DNA of 64,000 nt from JBBRMU01 sp038230655 (GTDB lineage Bacteria; Patescibacteriota; Microgenomatia; UBA1406; GWC2-37-13): positions 1 through 64,000 of the forward strand of contig JBBRMU010000001.1 of the NCBI GenBank assembly GCA_038230655.1. Direction: 5' to 3'. Positions within the stretch are counted from its first letter, which is position 1. The number at the start of each line of letters is the position of its first letter. This document shows positions 1 through 7,148 of the stretch, in pieces. The notes under the pieces are model-generated. The model made no database searches. It was not told where the DNA came from and saw nothing but the letters and a program-made list of their open reading frames with translations. A program made the position numbers and the translations under genes.

Positions 1-103
1 AATTTAAAGAAGAAGAGTCCATGAGAATGGCTCCAAGAACGGACTTCTCCGCTACTGCGTCGTGAGGAGGAATTTTCATCAGGTCAGCAGTTGATACTGG
101 CAT
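1..103 (-). CDS. dnaB: Replicative DNA helicase DnaB, N-terminal fragment (runs off window)
   Basis: Only the first 34 codons are inside the window; the gene continues past base 1. The peptide begins MPVSTADLMKIPPHDAVAEK and goes on SVLGAILMD, which is the usual start of the DnaB N-terminal domain (PH-x-AE-x-SVLGAIL), the part that forms the hexamer collar and touches primase. DnaB unwinds DNA ahead of the replisome. A TATATT hexamer lies 8 nt before the ATG and no Shine-Dalgarno is visible. The motif is short but characteristic; a reading frame on the same strand that overlaps this start is not convincing. Confidence 0.8.
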   Translation of the reverse strand, partial: MPVSTADLMKIPPHDAVAEKSVLGAILMDSSSLN

Positions 104-452
104 AGTAAGGTAATATAAAATGATTTAAAATTAAGTATCTAAAGTATACCATTCTTAAAGATTCTACGAATGTTTGAATCTTAGGGAGTAATGCTATGTT
201 CAAGTAAAATTTGAATAAGAGATTATGAACTCTTGTCTTAAAAGTTCTCAGTTCTTTCCATGCCATTATAACTAGTCAATTCTGAAGGCCCCGAAAAGGA
301 CTAAAAAGTGTACCATCTAGTGTAGTTTTGAGATCTTTTAAGTGCCCGTTAAAAACTGGTTTATGAAGAAATACCGCTAATAAAAAGCTCACAATTTTTT
401 AAAAAGTTAAAATTGCGAATTTAATGAATGCATCTTTAACTATAGGAATTAA
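104..452. other. Intergenic stretch between dnaB and the metallo-hydrolase gene
   Basis: About 350 bases with no convincing gene. The right-hand part of the dnaB side (about 104-130) carries the AT-rich dnaB promoter on the minus strand. A 60-codon frame on the minus strand (84-266) overlaps the dnaB start and has no recognisable composition or motif. No tRNA, hairpin terminator or repeat was seen. Confidence 0.5.
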
Positions 453-1103
453 TTACGCACCGATTTCCATTACCACAACTTTCATTTCATCACCAAAATC
501 ATCAGCTTTTAAGGTCAGTTTACTTACTGTCTCTCCAACGGTCGCCCCAATTTTTTTAATGAAGTCTTCAACGGGAGTTAACTTGCCAAATGTTTCTTGA
601 TCAAGCTCAGGTCTGTTATAGTGCATAGGAATGACCATAGAAGGCTCAATTTTTTTGATGAGGGCAACTGCTTCATTAGCATCAACTGTATAGAATCCAC
701 CAACAGGCACCATTAATACATTAATTTCACCAATCTGACTAATAAGGTTGTCATCAGGTATAACGCCCAAGTCGCCACAGTGCAAAACAGAGATGCCTTC
801 AGTCTCAAACTTAAAGAGAATGTTCTCCCCTCTTTCCGCACCCTTTTGTTTATCATGGAAACTACCAAACCCCGTTATTCTAACTTGTTGTTTCTCATAC
901 TCCCCCGGCCAGTCAATCACTAAAGGATCACCTGTAACCTGGCTTAAAAAGTTGTGATCTGGGTGTTGATGAGAGACTGTAACGATATCCGCCTCTGTTT
1001 TAGGAAATTTAAGTCCAATTTTAGGATCAAAAGGGTCCGTAATGACGCGAGAATTTTTAGTTTTAATAAAAAAAGATGCATGCCCTATGTACTTAATATC
1101 CAT
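453..1103 (-). CDS. MBL-fold metal-dependent hydrolase (UPF0173/UlaG-like)
   Basis: A 216-residue cytoplasmic protein of the metallo-beta-lactamase superfamily. It begins MDIKYIGHASFFI, typical of the small UlaG/UPF0173 group, followed by the metal motif SHQHPDH (about residue 45), a second ligand region HCGDLG (about 108) and a late histidine in PMHYN (about 162). The aspartate in DPFDPK near residue 23 is usual in this group. Family members cleave lactone or phosphoester bonds, but the substrate cannot be read from sequence. It stands alone between dnaB and a coiled-coil gene on the same strand. The fold assignment is firm; the reaction is not. Confidence 0.85.
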   Translation of the reverse strand: MDIKYIGHASFFIKTKNSRVITDPFDPKIGLKFPKTEADIVTVSHQHPDHNFLSQVTGDPLVIDWPGEYEKQQVRITGFGSFHDKQKGAERGENILFKFETEGISVLHCGDLGVIPDDNLISQIGEINVLMVPVGGFYTVDANEAVALIKKIEPSMVIPMHYNRPELDQETFGKLTPVEDFIKKIGATVGETVSKLTLKADDFGDEMKVVVMEIGA

Positions 1104-1177
1104 AAAAAGACAAAAATTTCTAATGATTTAATTGTTACCAGTGTCTCCTAGCCGATTTTAAGTTTGCAAAATTCGCT

Positions 1178-1197
1178 AATCAGTTGAGAATAGTATA
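1178..1197 (+). repeat. 20-nt repeat, copy 1 (second copy in the tRNA-Thr promoter)
   Basis: AATCAGTTGAGAATAGTATA here matches 2171-2190 (AATCAGTTAAGAATAGTATA) with one mismatch. The second copy forms the spacer and -10 entrance of the tRNA-Thr promoter. Copy 1 is also preceded by TTGCAA but has no gene on the plus strand downstream, so it may be a relic or a duplicated promoter. Confidence 0.4.
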
Positions 1198-1238
1198 AGA
1201 TAAGGATATCAGAAAGAGGCAGAAAATTCAATTGTCCG

Positions 1239-1574
1239 TTAGTGGTGGAAGATGTAGATAATGCCTACCCTATTGATCCTTCTTGCTTGCCACCAAGTAA
1301 CATCATCAAAGTGGTCTAAAACTGCTTTAAGGTCTTTACTTATTTTTCTTAACTCAGATTTTATCGGTCTTAACTCTCTTTTAAACCTTTTATCCATTCT
1401 CCTATCATATTCACTAAACTTTCGATCAAATTTTTGCTCCATTTTTTTATCAAATCGCGCCTCTAACTCACTAAACTTTGCCTCCAGCTTCTGATCTAGT
1501 TTTGCATCAAGTTTCTCCTCTAATTTTCTTTCCAATATATTTTCTAGCTTTACTTTTAACTTCATTTCAAGCAT
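1239..1574 (-). CDS. Charged coiled-coil protein, MLT family, main part after a frameshift
   Basis: The 111-residue reading frame is dominated by heptad-like repeats rich in Lys, Glu and Leu (for example KLEEKLDAKLDQKLEAKF), predicting a long helical coiled coil, then LRPIKSELRKISKDLKAVLDHFD. The same ELKPIK...I.K.LK..... DHFD/YYDK pattern is seen in the proteins at 56821-57105 and 59878-60099. Those two begin with MLT-x-x-DL-x-AIGQV-x-DEKL; here that N-terminus is encoded just upstream in another frame (1562-1621). The gene is therefore either frameshifted or expressed as two coupled peptides. Function unknown; an oligomerising structural or adaptor role is only a guess. Confidence 0.6.
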   Translation of the reverse strand: MLEMKLKVKLENILERKLEEKLDAKLDQKLEAKFSELEARFDKKMEQKFDRKFSEYDRRMDKRFKRELRPIKSELRKISKDLKAVLDHFDDVTWWQARRINRVGIIYIFHH

Positions 1575-1621
1575 TCATCTACAACCTGGCCAATAGCAAT
1601 AAGGTCAGCTTGAGTTAACAT
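1562..1621 (-). pseudogene. N-terminal piece of the coiled-coil gene, out of frame with the rest
   Basis: Minus-strand codons from 1621 read MLTQADLIAIGQVVDECLK and stop at TGA (1562-1564). The first 16 residues match the conserved start of the two paralogues (MLTEKDLAAIGQVIDE and MLTQEDLTAIGQVVDE). The downstream ATG at 1574 lies in the -1 frame and overlaps this piece by 13 bases. Adding one base after GATGAA would join the two frames into a normal family member. No classical slippery heptamer is present, so a mutation or sequencing error is more likely than programmed frameshifting. Confidence 0.6.
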
Positions 1622-1689
1622 TCATTTATAGTAATCCACTATTAACACGATTTCAATCGACTATAAACTACAATCAAAGTTGATAGAGA

Positions 1690-2139
1690 TTACTTGCAGA
1701 GGTATTCCTTGACTTGTTTTTTTTGATCAGCAGGAAGTTTATTCACCTGATCAACAATTCCTGGGACAGCTGTTTTGATTACCAGATTAGCTGCTGCGCT
1801 TGCAGCGACACTAGCAGATTTACTTGCATTTTTTTCGACAAACTTTACCGACTCACCTAGAATAGCCGCGCCTGTTTTTTCGCCAAAACTAAAGACTGCT
1901 CTACCGATAATTCCAGCTTGTCCCTGAGCCTGTTTCAAAATTTGAGTAGTATATGGGGGCAGTTTTACTTTACTCTGAACAGGTTTCAAACTTTTAATAT
2001 CTTTAAATGGATTTTTTTTGACTTCGTTAAGAAAAAGTGACCCCACTATAAATGCGAGGACTGCAAATCCAACAAATATACCAATCTTTGACGATCTGGA
2101 TTTTCCTTCCGATTTTCCAAAATTAAAAGGTCTTATCAT
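1690..2139 (-). CDS. Small membrane-anchored protein of unknown function
   Basis: 149 residues with a basic, Ser-rich N-terminus, one membrane segment at about residues 19-37 (IGIFVGFAVLAFIVGSLFL) and an Ala/Ser-rich helical outer part with no known motif. The positive N-terminus predicts the C-terminal part outside. A TATAGT hexamer sits 9 nt before the ATG, with no Shine-Dalgarno. No family recognised. Confidence 0.65.
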   Translation of the reverse strand: MIRPFNFGKSEGKSRSSKIGIFVGFAVLAFIVGSLFLNEVKKNPFKDIKSLKPVQSKVKLPPYTTQILKQAQGQAGIIGRAVFSFGEKTGAAILGESVKFVEKNASKSASVAASAAANLVIKTAVPGIVDQVNKLPADQKKQVKEYLCK

Positions 2140-2164
2140 TATATTAATACTATACTATTCTATT

Positions 2165-2194
2165 TTGCCAAATCAGTTAAGAATAGTATATAAT
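2165..2194 (+). promoter_or_regulatory. Promoter of tRNA-Thr
   Basis: TTGCCA (2165-2170), 18-nt spacer, TATAAT (2189-2194) on the plus strand. Transcription would begin near 2201, about 20 nt before the tRNA. The spacer carries the 20-nt sequence also found at 1178-1197. Confidence 0.6.
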
Positions 2195-2221
2195 AATTTG
2201 AGATTTCGTGGCTAGAAATTT

Positions 2222-2293
2222 GCCTGAATAGTTTAGTGGTAAAACAAACCCTTGGTAAGGGTTAGACTGCGGGTTCGATTCCCGCTTTAGGCT
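2222..2293 (+). tRNA. tRNA-Thr (anticodon GGT)
   Basis: Folds as a complete cloverleaf: acceptor GCCTGAA with TTTAGGC, D stem GTTT/AAAC, anticodon stem AACCC/GGGTT around loop TTGGTAA (anticodon GGT, reads ACC/ACU), T stem GCGGG/CCCGC with loop TTCGATT, discriminator T. CCA is not encoded. It is the only tRNA seen in the window. Its 3' third overlaps the antisense end of the 76-codon gene at 2262-2492. Confidence 0.93.
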
Positions 2294-2492
2294 CATCTTT
2301 AGGGTTTTCTTGAACTGTTGCTTCTGAAGGCTTTATTACGCCGTCTCCGGCACTTGGTACTTTTTCTGGGCTGTCTGCCAGCCGCTTAGTTTCTAACTCA
2401 GATAAGAGAGGTGGGACTTTAAAATCCGCATCATCTTTAAATATATCGTCATCTGGAATGAAATTTGATATTCCTTCAACTCTATTTACCAT
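2262..2492 (-). CDS. Small acidic protein coupled to the upstream PD-(D/E)XK-like gene
   Basis: 76 residues, acidic and Pro/Glu-rich, probably unstructured, no family recognised. Its ATG lies 11 bases inside the end of the 386-residue gene (2482-3642), an overlap that suggests translational coupling and makes it likely to be real. The last nine codons (about KAGIEPAV) are read from the antisense strand of the tRNA-Thr T arm and the stop lies inside the tRNA, so the C-terminus is dictated by tRNA sequence. It may instead be a chance extension that lost its original stop. Confidence 0.5.
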   Translation of the reverse strand: MVNRVEGISNFIPDDDIFKDDADFKVPPLLSELETKRLADSPEKVPSAGDGVIKPSEATVQENPKDEPKAGIEPAV

Positions 2493-3642
2493 TAATTTGA
2501 TCGATAACTGTTAACATTTCTTGTTGGTCAGATACACCTCTCACCCTGCCAAAAGGATCATGACTCGTGTAGGATCCAGGTACAAAAAACTTTATTATCC
2601 TTACGTCTTGCTTCTCCAGAGCAGTATCTATTATTGCCTGCAATTTGGCCGGATGTTCCTTAGACTTAATCAAACTCATAAGTATATTATTTTTGATTTT
2701 GTCAAACTCCATTGTGAAATCTCTCTCTACTTCTTTGGTTGCCATGCCTGGTTTTGGTAAACTACCATCTCTAGATGATGACTGCGTTTTAGCGTCGACA
2801 CAGACTATCTCACCTTTTTTATTAATCATAATCAGATCAACTCCCATCCTATCAAACAGCTGAATATCATCTTTACTTTCCCAGTCAGGAATATACACGA
2901 TGTGCCCCGTTCTTGATAAACACTCAATTATCGCCGCCTCCGTTTTTACACCAACAAGTGTGCGTCCAGCATTTATAAAAAAATCGGGGTTTTGAGTAAT
3001 TGATTTATCCCCCGTTTTGGCAATTTGCTTTACAAGAGCATCATGTAACATCATCCTTTTGCTGATCTCAGACTGTGGGGCTACTCCTGCTCGATATAAT
3101 GCATATGCCATCTTCTGCTGATAAGTTGCAAACCGTGTTTTGAGCCCATCCATCCGATCTCTTACCGCATCATCTTTCCCTTTATTTTGAGTTTTTTCCC
3201 AGGATTCCAAATCATCCCTGATTAACATAGAAATAAAGGTCGCACTCAGCTCATTTCCACACATTGATATTGTCTCCTTCATCTCATGTTCTTCCTCATC
3301 AGTCAGGTTGCACCCCTTCATGAGAGTTTTAACTTTCTGGATTTCTTTCTCAGCTTGCGTTTTTTGCTCAGGTTTGATGGATGCAGGGTCTTTTGTCATA
3401 TTAATCAACCCTCCAAGCAGCTCTTTTCTGGGAAACGACTTCTGATAGTCTTTGTCAACTACCGAGATTGCCTCATAGGCAGTAACCATTTTACGAAAGT
3501 TTTGGCCAAAACGCTCAGCTCGCTCCTGCACTACAAACTGCTCAAGTTTTGGTGGGACAAGAGACTCTATCGGCCTTCTATAGTTCGGGTTTAGAATTCC
3601 TTTACTAACATTTCCGAGTTCTCCTTGCGCGGCATCAACCAT
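2482..3642 (-). CDS. Unknown protein with a PD-(D/E)XK nuclease-like domain
   Basis: 386 residues. The N-terminal 215 are helical and charged with no known domain. From about residue 230 the pattern fits the PD-(D/E)XK fold: a helix with Glu (VKTEAAIIECL), a strand GVDLIMI, a G-containing turn, then EIVCVDAKTQ, giving the D...(D)xK catalytic order seen in restriction-type and repair nucleases. The rest is basic and ends in a short helix. TATAAT lies 6 nt before the ATG. The downstream 76-codon gene overlaps by 11 bases. A DNase role is inferred from pattern only; the fold call needs a profile search. Confidence 0.5.
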   Translation of the reverse strand: MVDAAQGELGNVSKGILNPNYRRPIESLVPPKLEQFVVQERAERFGQNFRKMVTAYEAISVVDKDYQKSFPRKELLGGLINMTKDPASIKPEQKTQAEKEIQKVKTLMKGCNLTDEEEHEMKETISMCGNELSATFISMLIRDDLESWEKTQNKGKDDAVRDRMDGLKTRFATYQQKMAYALYRAGVAPQSEISKRMMLHDALVKQIAKTGDKSITQNPDFFINAGRTLVGVKTEAAIIECLSRTGHIVYIPDWESKDDIQLFDRMGVDLIMINKKGEIVCVDAKTQSSSRDGSLPKPGMATKEVERDFTMEFDKIKNNILMSLIKSKEHPAKLQAIIDTALEKQDVRIIKFFVPGSYTSHDPFGRVRGVSDQQEMLTVIDQINGK

Positions 3643-3683
3643 AAACTCATTATAGTGAATCTTATTGAGAAGATTTTGAGTAT

Positions 3684-4232
3684 TTACTTGAGAGAGCTCA
3701 TTGCGTGATAGCTAACAATCGCAGCAGAAACGATAACATTCAACGACTTATTTATACCCCACATGGGGATTTCGAGGATTTTATCAACAGCATCTAACGT
3801 CTCCGGAAGGACTCCGTAGGTCTCATTTCCCACCAATAATGCAGTTGGAAGACTATACTCCACCTCAGTATATGGGACCGCCCTCTGATCTTGCTCAACA
3901 GCTAAAATTTGTAGTTGAGCAGTATTTGTGCCTTTTTGAGCTCTCAGCTCTTTTATAGCCTCTGTAGCGGTGTTTTTGTATACCCAGGGCACAACCTTGT
4001 AGGTGCCAATCGAGGCCTTCTTGATCTTTACATTGGGCGGGACCTCGGTTGTGCCACACAAGTAGATTCGCTCCACAGCCAAGCTGTCTGCGAGCCGAAA
4101 AAGCCCACCCACATTATATGTATCATATATATTCTCTAATATGAGATATAGGGAGTTTCTTTTTAGTTTCACTGCCTCCACCTGGATATGGCCTTCGTCA
4201 ACTGTACGCATCTGCTGAGCATTAAGTTTCAT
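3684..4232 (-). CDS. SpoU/TrmH-family RNA 2'-O-methyltransferase
   Basis: 182 residues, the length of a minimal SPOUT methyltransferase. Three knot motifs are clear: motif 1 NVGGLFR (about 41-47), motif 2 LLVGNETYGV (about 132-141) and motif 3 IPMWGINKSLNVIVSAAI (about 155-172). These enzymes transfer methyl from S-adenosylmethionine to ribose 2'-OH in tRNA or rRNA; the knot binds the cofactor and motif 1 Arg is catalytic. Lacking the extra N-terminal RNA-binding domain of RlmB, it could be TrmH- or TrmL-like; the target nucleotide cannot be named. TACAAT lies 6 nt before the ATG. Confidence 0.9.
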   Translation of the reverse strand: MKLNAQQMRTVDEGHIQVEAVKLKRNSLYLILENIYDTYNVGGLFRLADSLAVERIYLCGTTEVPPNVKIKKASIGTYKVVPWVYKNTATEAIKELRAQKGTNTAQLQILAVEQDQRAVPYTEVEYSLPTALLVGNETYGVLPETLDAVDKILEIPMWGINKSLNVIVSAAIVSYHAMSSLK

Positions 4233-4393
4233 CAGGAAATTGTATCAAATAGCCACAATTTATACTACCCTATCTTGAAGGAGCCTAAGAGATGCTACCC
4301 AACTCATGTTCCATATTCATCCTCAACTGAGTAAATCCTCAAAGTAACCTATAGTTGACAATCGCTTAGACCTGTAGTATAATTCGCTTTATT

Positions 4394-5062
4394 ATGAAAA
4401 AAACTCTTTTAGTCACAGCAGCTTTAGCACTTTTTTTGTTAGCAGCTGTAAAAACTACTCATGCTGATTATGGATGTTCAGGACAGTACGGACAGTACGG
4501 TGGATGTCCTCCCACTCAGTCCATTATGATTGATAAAACAGTCGGTAAAGTTGTGACCAATGGAGCAAACTCAACAACTATTGGGTATGTTGATAATCTG
4601 TCAGCTTCCGATCCCCGCTTTAAAGCCGGAGATATCGTTTACTTCCAACTTAAAGTAAAAAATACTTCAACAGCTACTGAAAATAATGTTAAAGTTACTG
4701 ACTATGTTCCAAGTTATATTGATCCTGTTGAAGGTCCAGGAAACTTCGATTCAGCCTCAAGAACAATTGTCTTCTCTATTCCCCAACTTAATGTTGACGA
4801 AGTAAAGACATATACTGTAAAAACACAGGTCGTTGCACAGGCAAAACTAAACGCAATTCAAGCTTTAACATGTGTTACAAATAAAGCATCAGCTGCTGTT
4901 AACTCAGCCTATGATGAAGATACTGCTCAATTCTGTGTCGAGAAACAGGTCGTGGGCGTAACTCAGGTTCCTTCAACCGGCCCAGAACATGGCATTGCAG
5001 TAGTCGTAGCCAGCCTCACATCTTTTGGTATAGGAATATTCCTAAAAAAGAAGTATAATTAA
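4394..5062 (+). CDS. Exported DUF11-domain surface protein with C-terminal anchor
   Basis: 222 residues: signal peptide (about 1-24, ending THA-D), short Gly/Tyr/Cys-rich linker, then one DUF11-type Ig-like domain (about 50-165) with the usual FKAGDIVYF...KVKNTS and VTDYVP phrases. It ends with PSTGPEHG, a hydrophobic segment and KKKYN, resembling a sorting signal of LPXTG type but with VPSTG in place of LPXTG. DUF11 domains form stalks on cell surfaces. TATAAT lies 10 nt before the ATG, and a strong terminator follows, so it is a single-gene unit. Whether a sortase cleaves it is unknown; none is in the window. Confidence 0.8.
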   Translation: MKKTLLVTAALALFLLAAVKTTHADYGCSGQYGQYGGCPPTQSIMIDKTVGKVVTNGANSTTIGYVDNLSASDPRFKAGDIVYFQLKVKNTSTATENNVKVTDYVPSYIDPVEGPGNFDSASRTIVFSIPQLNVDEVKTYTVKTQVVAQAKLNAIQALTCVTNKASAAVNSAYDEDTAQFCVEKQVVGVTQVPSTGPEHGIAVVVASLTSFGIGIFLKKKYN

Positions 5063-5085
5063 GTCTCAAGGTTATTTGATAATGT

Positions 5086-5111
5086 CCCGGAAGTAATTCC
5101 GGGATTTTTTT
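5086..5111 (+). terminator. Intrinsic terminator after the DUF11 gene
   Basis: Perfect 7-bp stem CCCGGAA/TTCCGGG with a GTAA loop, then A and seven T. It lies 24 bases past the stop codon at 5062. Confidence 0.92.
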
Positions 5112-5260
5112 GGCTTTGAAGCTAAATAAGTTTTTTCGCCATATATAGTAGTATTAAATAGGACTTTGTGTCTGCTGTGTGGATAAATATAAATACACTA
5201 TCATAACAAGGACTATTAAGCTTAAGAGTAACCCTACTTTTATTCTATAGGACTAAATAC

Positions 5261-5288
5261 TTGAATTCCTTGAAATTGGGAGTATAAT
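5261..5288 (+). promoter_or_regulatory. Promoter driving the 31-codon acidic peptide
   Basis: TTGAAT (5261-5266), 16-nt spacer, TATAAT (5283-5288). The next ATG is 7 nt beyond the -10, so the message would be leaderless. Confidence 0.5.
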
Positions 5289-5295
5289 AGCCTCT

Positions 5296-5391
5296 ATGGA
5301 TACACCAAAAGTTCTGCACATATGTCCTGATTGGGATATTCCTGATTCTGACGATGAGGATACATCTGATGACACTTATATCTATATTTGA
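5296..5391 (+). CDS. Putative leaderless acidic micropeptide, 31 residues
   Basis: ATG at 5296 opens a 31-codon frame, MDTPKVLHICPDWDIPDSDD and onward, ending in TYIYI and TGA. Nine Asp/Glu residues cluster in the second half. It is preceded by TTGAAT-N16-TATAAT with the ATG 7 nt after the -10, exactly the spacing of the leaderless genes around it. Composition is unlike random intergenic translation, but the frame is short and no family is recognised. Confidence 0.4.
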   Translation: MDTPKVLHICPDWDIPDSDDEDTSDDTYIYI

Positions 5392-6005
5392 TGTGAGGAA
5401 AAACTGCATTTAGACTATGTCCATCTTCGAGTCTAAAAAAACTGCCCGTATAACTTCCTTGAACATAAATTTACAACATACTATAAGGTAGATTTACACC
5501 TTCTTTCCCCTCTTTCCTTTTTTATCGAATTTACACCGGTATAACTATGCAATTACCAAAATTAGACCTTGATTTCTTATAGATTTATGCTATACTATAG
5601 GGTAACATAATTTTGAGAATTTAGCCTCGGTTATGCAATTACTTTTACTTAAAGGTAAATGTTCAAATAATGAGCCTTTATCCTTGAGGATTAGCTCAAG
5701 ATCAAGTTCTAAAGCAAGAAATGCTTCTTGCAGGAGGAACAAGATTCGTTTCGTGATAAGAGTTATTTACATAATACTTATCGCACTTTGACATACCAGG
5801 GTTTAACTATTCAGTTTAATGAGCACCTTATGAATACATTGTGCGTAAAGACTCCATTTTTGAGGGTAATTAGCCTTCAGAAGTGGAGTCTTTCACGCTG
5901 ATATTTCAAAGAAAGGAGGTGGCTCTAAATCGCGCGAAAGGCGACGGTGTTAATCTACGCCGCCCAATGGGGGAACCAATCTAACTTCGGTTAGAAAGGA
6001 AGATT
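5392..6005 (+). promoter_or_regulatory. Long structured leader of the gene at 6015
   Basis: About 620 bases between genes. A promoter TTGATT (5569-5574), 16-nt spacer, TATACT (5591-5596) would give a leader of roughly 410 nt. Inside are a possible 52-codon leader frame (5633-5791, Arg/Lys/Ser-rich with a hydrophobic end), a 10-bp inverted repeat AAAGACTCCA/TGGAGTCTTT (5847-5893) that could act as terminator or attenuator, and a UUCG tetraloop hairpin TCTAAC-TTCG-GTTAGA (5980-5995) 10 nt before the Shine-Dalgarno. No known riboswitch was recognised. Confidence 0.5.
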
Positions 6006-6014
6006 GAGAGGAGT

Positions 6015-7148
6015 ATGAATATGGTACGATCGGTTCGTAAATGGTGGCAATTGAGAAAAGGCTATCAGTATATTCCAGAAGCGGAATACGCTGACAGATC
6101 TAGTAGCACACTCACCAATACTACGATAACAACCGTTTTACCCCCAATAGAAGGAGACGTGGACGATATGGATAATAGAACTACTACTACAACGACAACG
6201 AATCGGTGGCAAGACAACCAACTTGTACGCGGGTTAGGAGGGCTGATACTGGCATTTTTGCTATTTTTGGTCCTCTGTTGGTTAATATCAGCACTAGCTC
6301 CGTGGATAAGAGATAAATGGAATGATACAGGCAAGGCTTTCGGGTCTAGTTTTGTATCTCAACCTCAAGCCGTGAACAAAACGGGTAGCGTCGCTGATTC
6401 CACTTTCACACCTACAGCAGGTAATTTAAGTTCCAGGACATCTGGTACTGTAGGCAGTGAAAGCATAGGGGGAGATCCTACAGGTACCGACTGGGCCGCG
6501 CAGAAATGTGCTTGGCTCAAACATAACTTTCCTCAGACAACTGAGGGAGTTCAGCAACTCGGCGCAAGCTTGGCAAAGGTTAATGTGAAACGCATCCGTA
6601 CACACCTGTTTCGCTGTACAACAGCAGACACAGCCTACGACGGATTCATTGTCCTCGGCCCAAATGAAGGGTACGGAGGAAATGTGACCATGACTGTCCC
6701 CTCACACGGGGCAATAGATGCTTACCTTGAGGCGAAATTCTCAGGCACTCACACTAGCCTAGGGCCAGATACTGAACGTGCGCTGAATGGCACGGTCACT
6801 GGTCTCTCTATGACTTACTGGCCTTATTTGGATGAAGATCCGCCTACAAGCGGATCTTCTTCAACGGATAGCACCCACACGATGAACTCGACTGAGTCTA
6901 CAGACAGTAGCAAGACACCTACCAGTACAAACACTGGTAGTTCAGACTGTATGTCTGTAGATACACTAGTGACTCAAAAGGGTTGGAAATATTACCCCAG
7001 TAAAGAAAAGCAGGCAGAATCCGTCACTCGGTACAAAGGAGCAGTCGTCAAGGCTAACGTACAGAAGCAAGATCTGCCTGAAGGCTGGGAAGTTCTTACG
7101 GATGGAAGTGGAGTGAGCACCATTTATCCACCTAAAGCTTGTCAATAA
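6015..7148 (+). CDS. Membrane-anchored protein with a Cys-bracketed C-terminal domain
   Basis: 377 residues: basic cytoplasmic start, a Thr-rich stretch (TTTTTTT near 57-63), one membrane segment at about 74-97, then a long outer part. Residues 312-376 form a domain that starts with Cys, has KGW, a Gly-x-VVK strand, DLPEGW and ends STIYPPKAC; four more copies occur in the next gene (7648). A Ser/Thr-rich linker precedes it. Translation is set by a strong GAGAGGAG site, unlike most neighbours, and the gene is visibly richer in G+C than its surroundings. No database family is recognised. An extracellular binding or wall role is plausible. Confidence 0.75.
   Translation: MNMVRSVRKWWQLRKGYQYIPEAEYADRSSSTLTNTTITTVLPPIEGDVDDMDNRTTTTTTTNRWQDNQLVRGLGGLILAFLLFLVLCWLISALAPWIRDKWNDTGKAFGSSFVSQPQAVNKTGSVADSTFTPTAGNLSSRTSGTVGSESIGGDPTGTDWAAQKCAWLKHNFPQTTEGVQQLGASLAKVNVKRIRTHLFRCTTADTAYDGFIVLGPNEGYGGNVTMTVPSHGAIDAYLEAKFSGTHTSLGPDTERALNGTVTGLSMTYWPYLDEDPPTSGSSSTDSTHTMNSTESTDSSKTPTSTNTGSSDCMSVDTLVTQKGWKYYPSKEKQAESVTRYKGAVVKANVQKQDLPEGWEVLTDGSGVSTIYPPKACQ

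Noticed and set aside
84..266. 60-codon minus-strand frame beginning MAWKELRTF
   Set aside because: It overlaps the clear DnaB start on the same strand and has no motif; TATAAT is only 3 nt before its ATG, too close for the leaderless pattern.
1562..1621. Programmed -1 frameshift
   Set aside because: No X-XXY-YYZ slippery site or downstream pseudoknot was visible at the junction.
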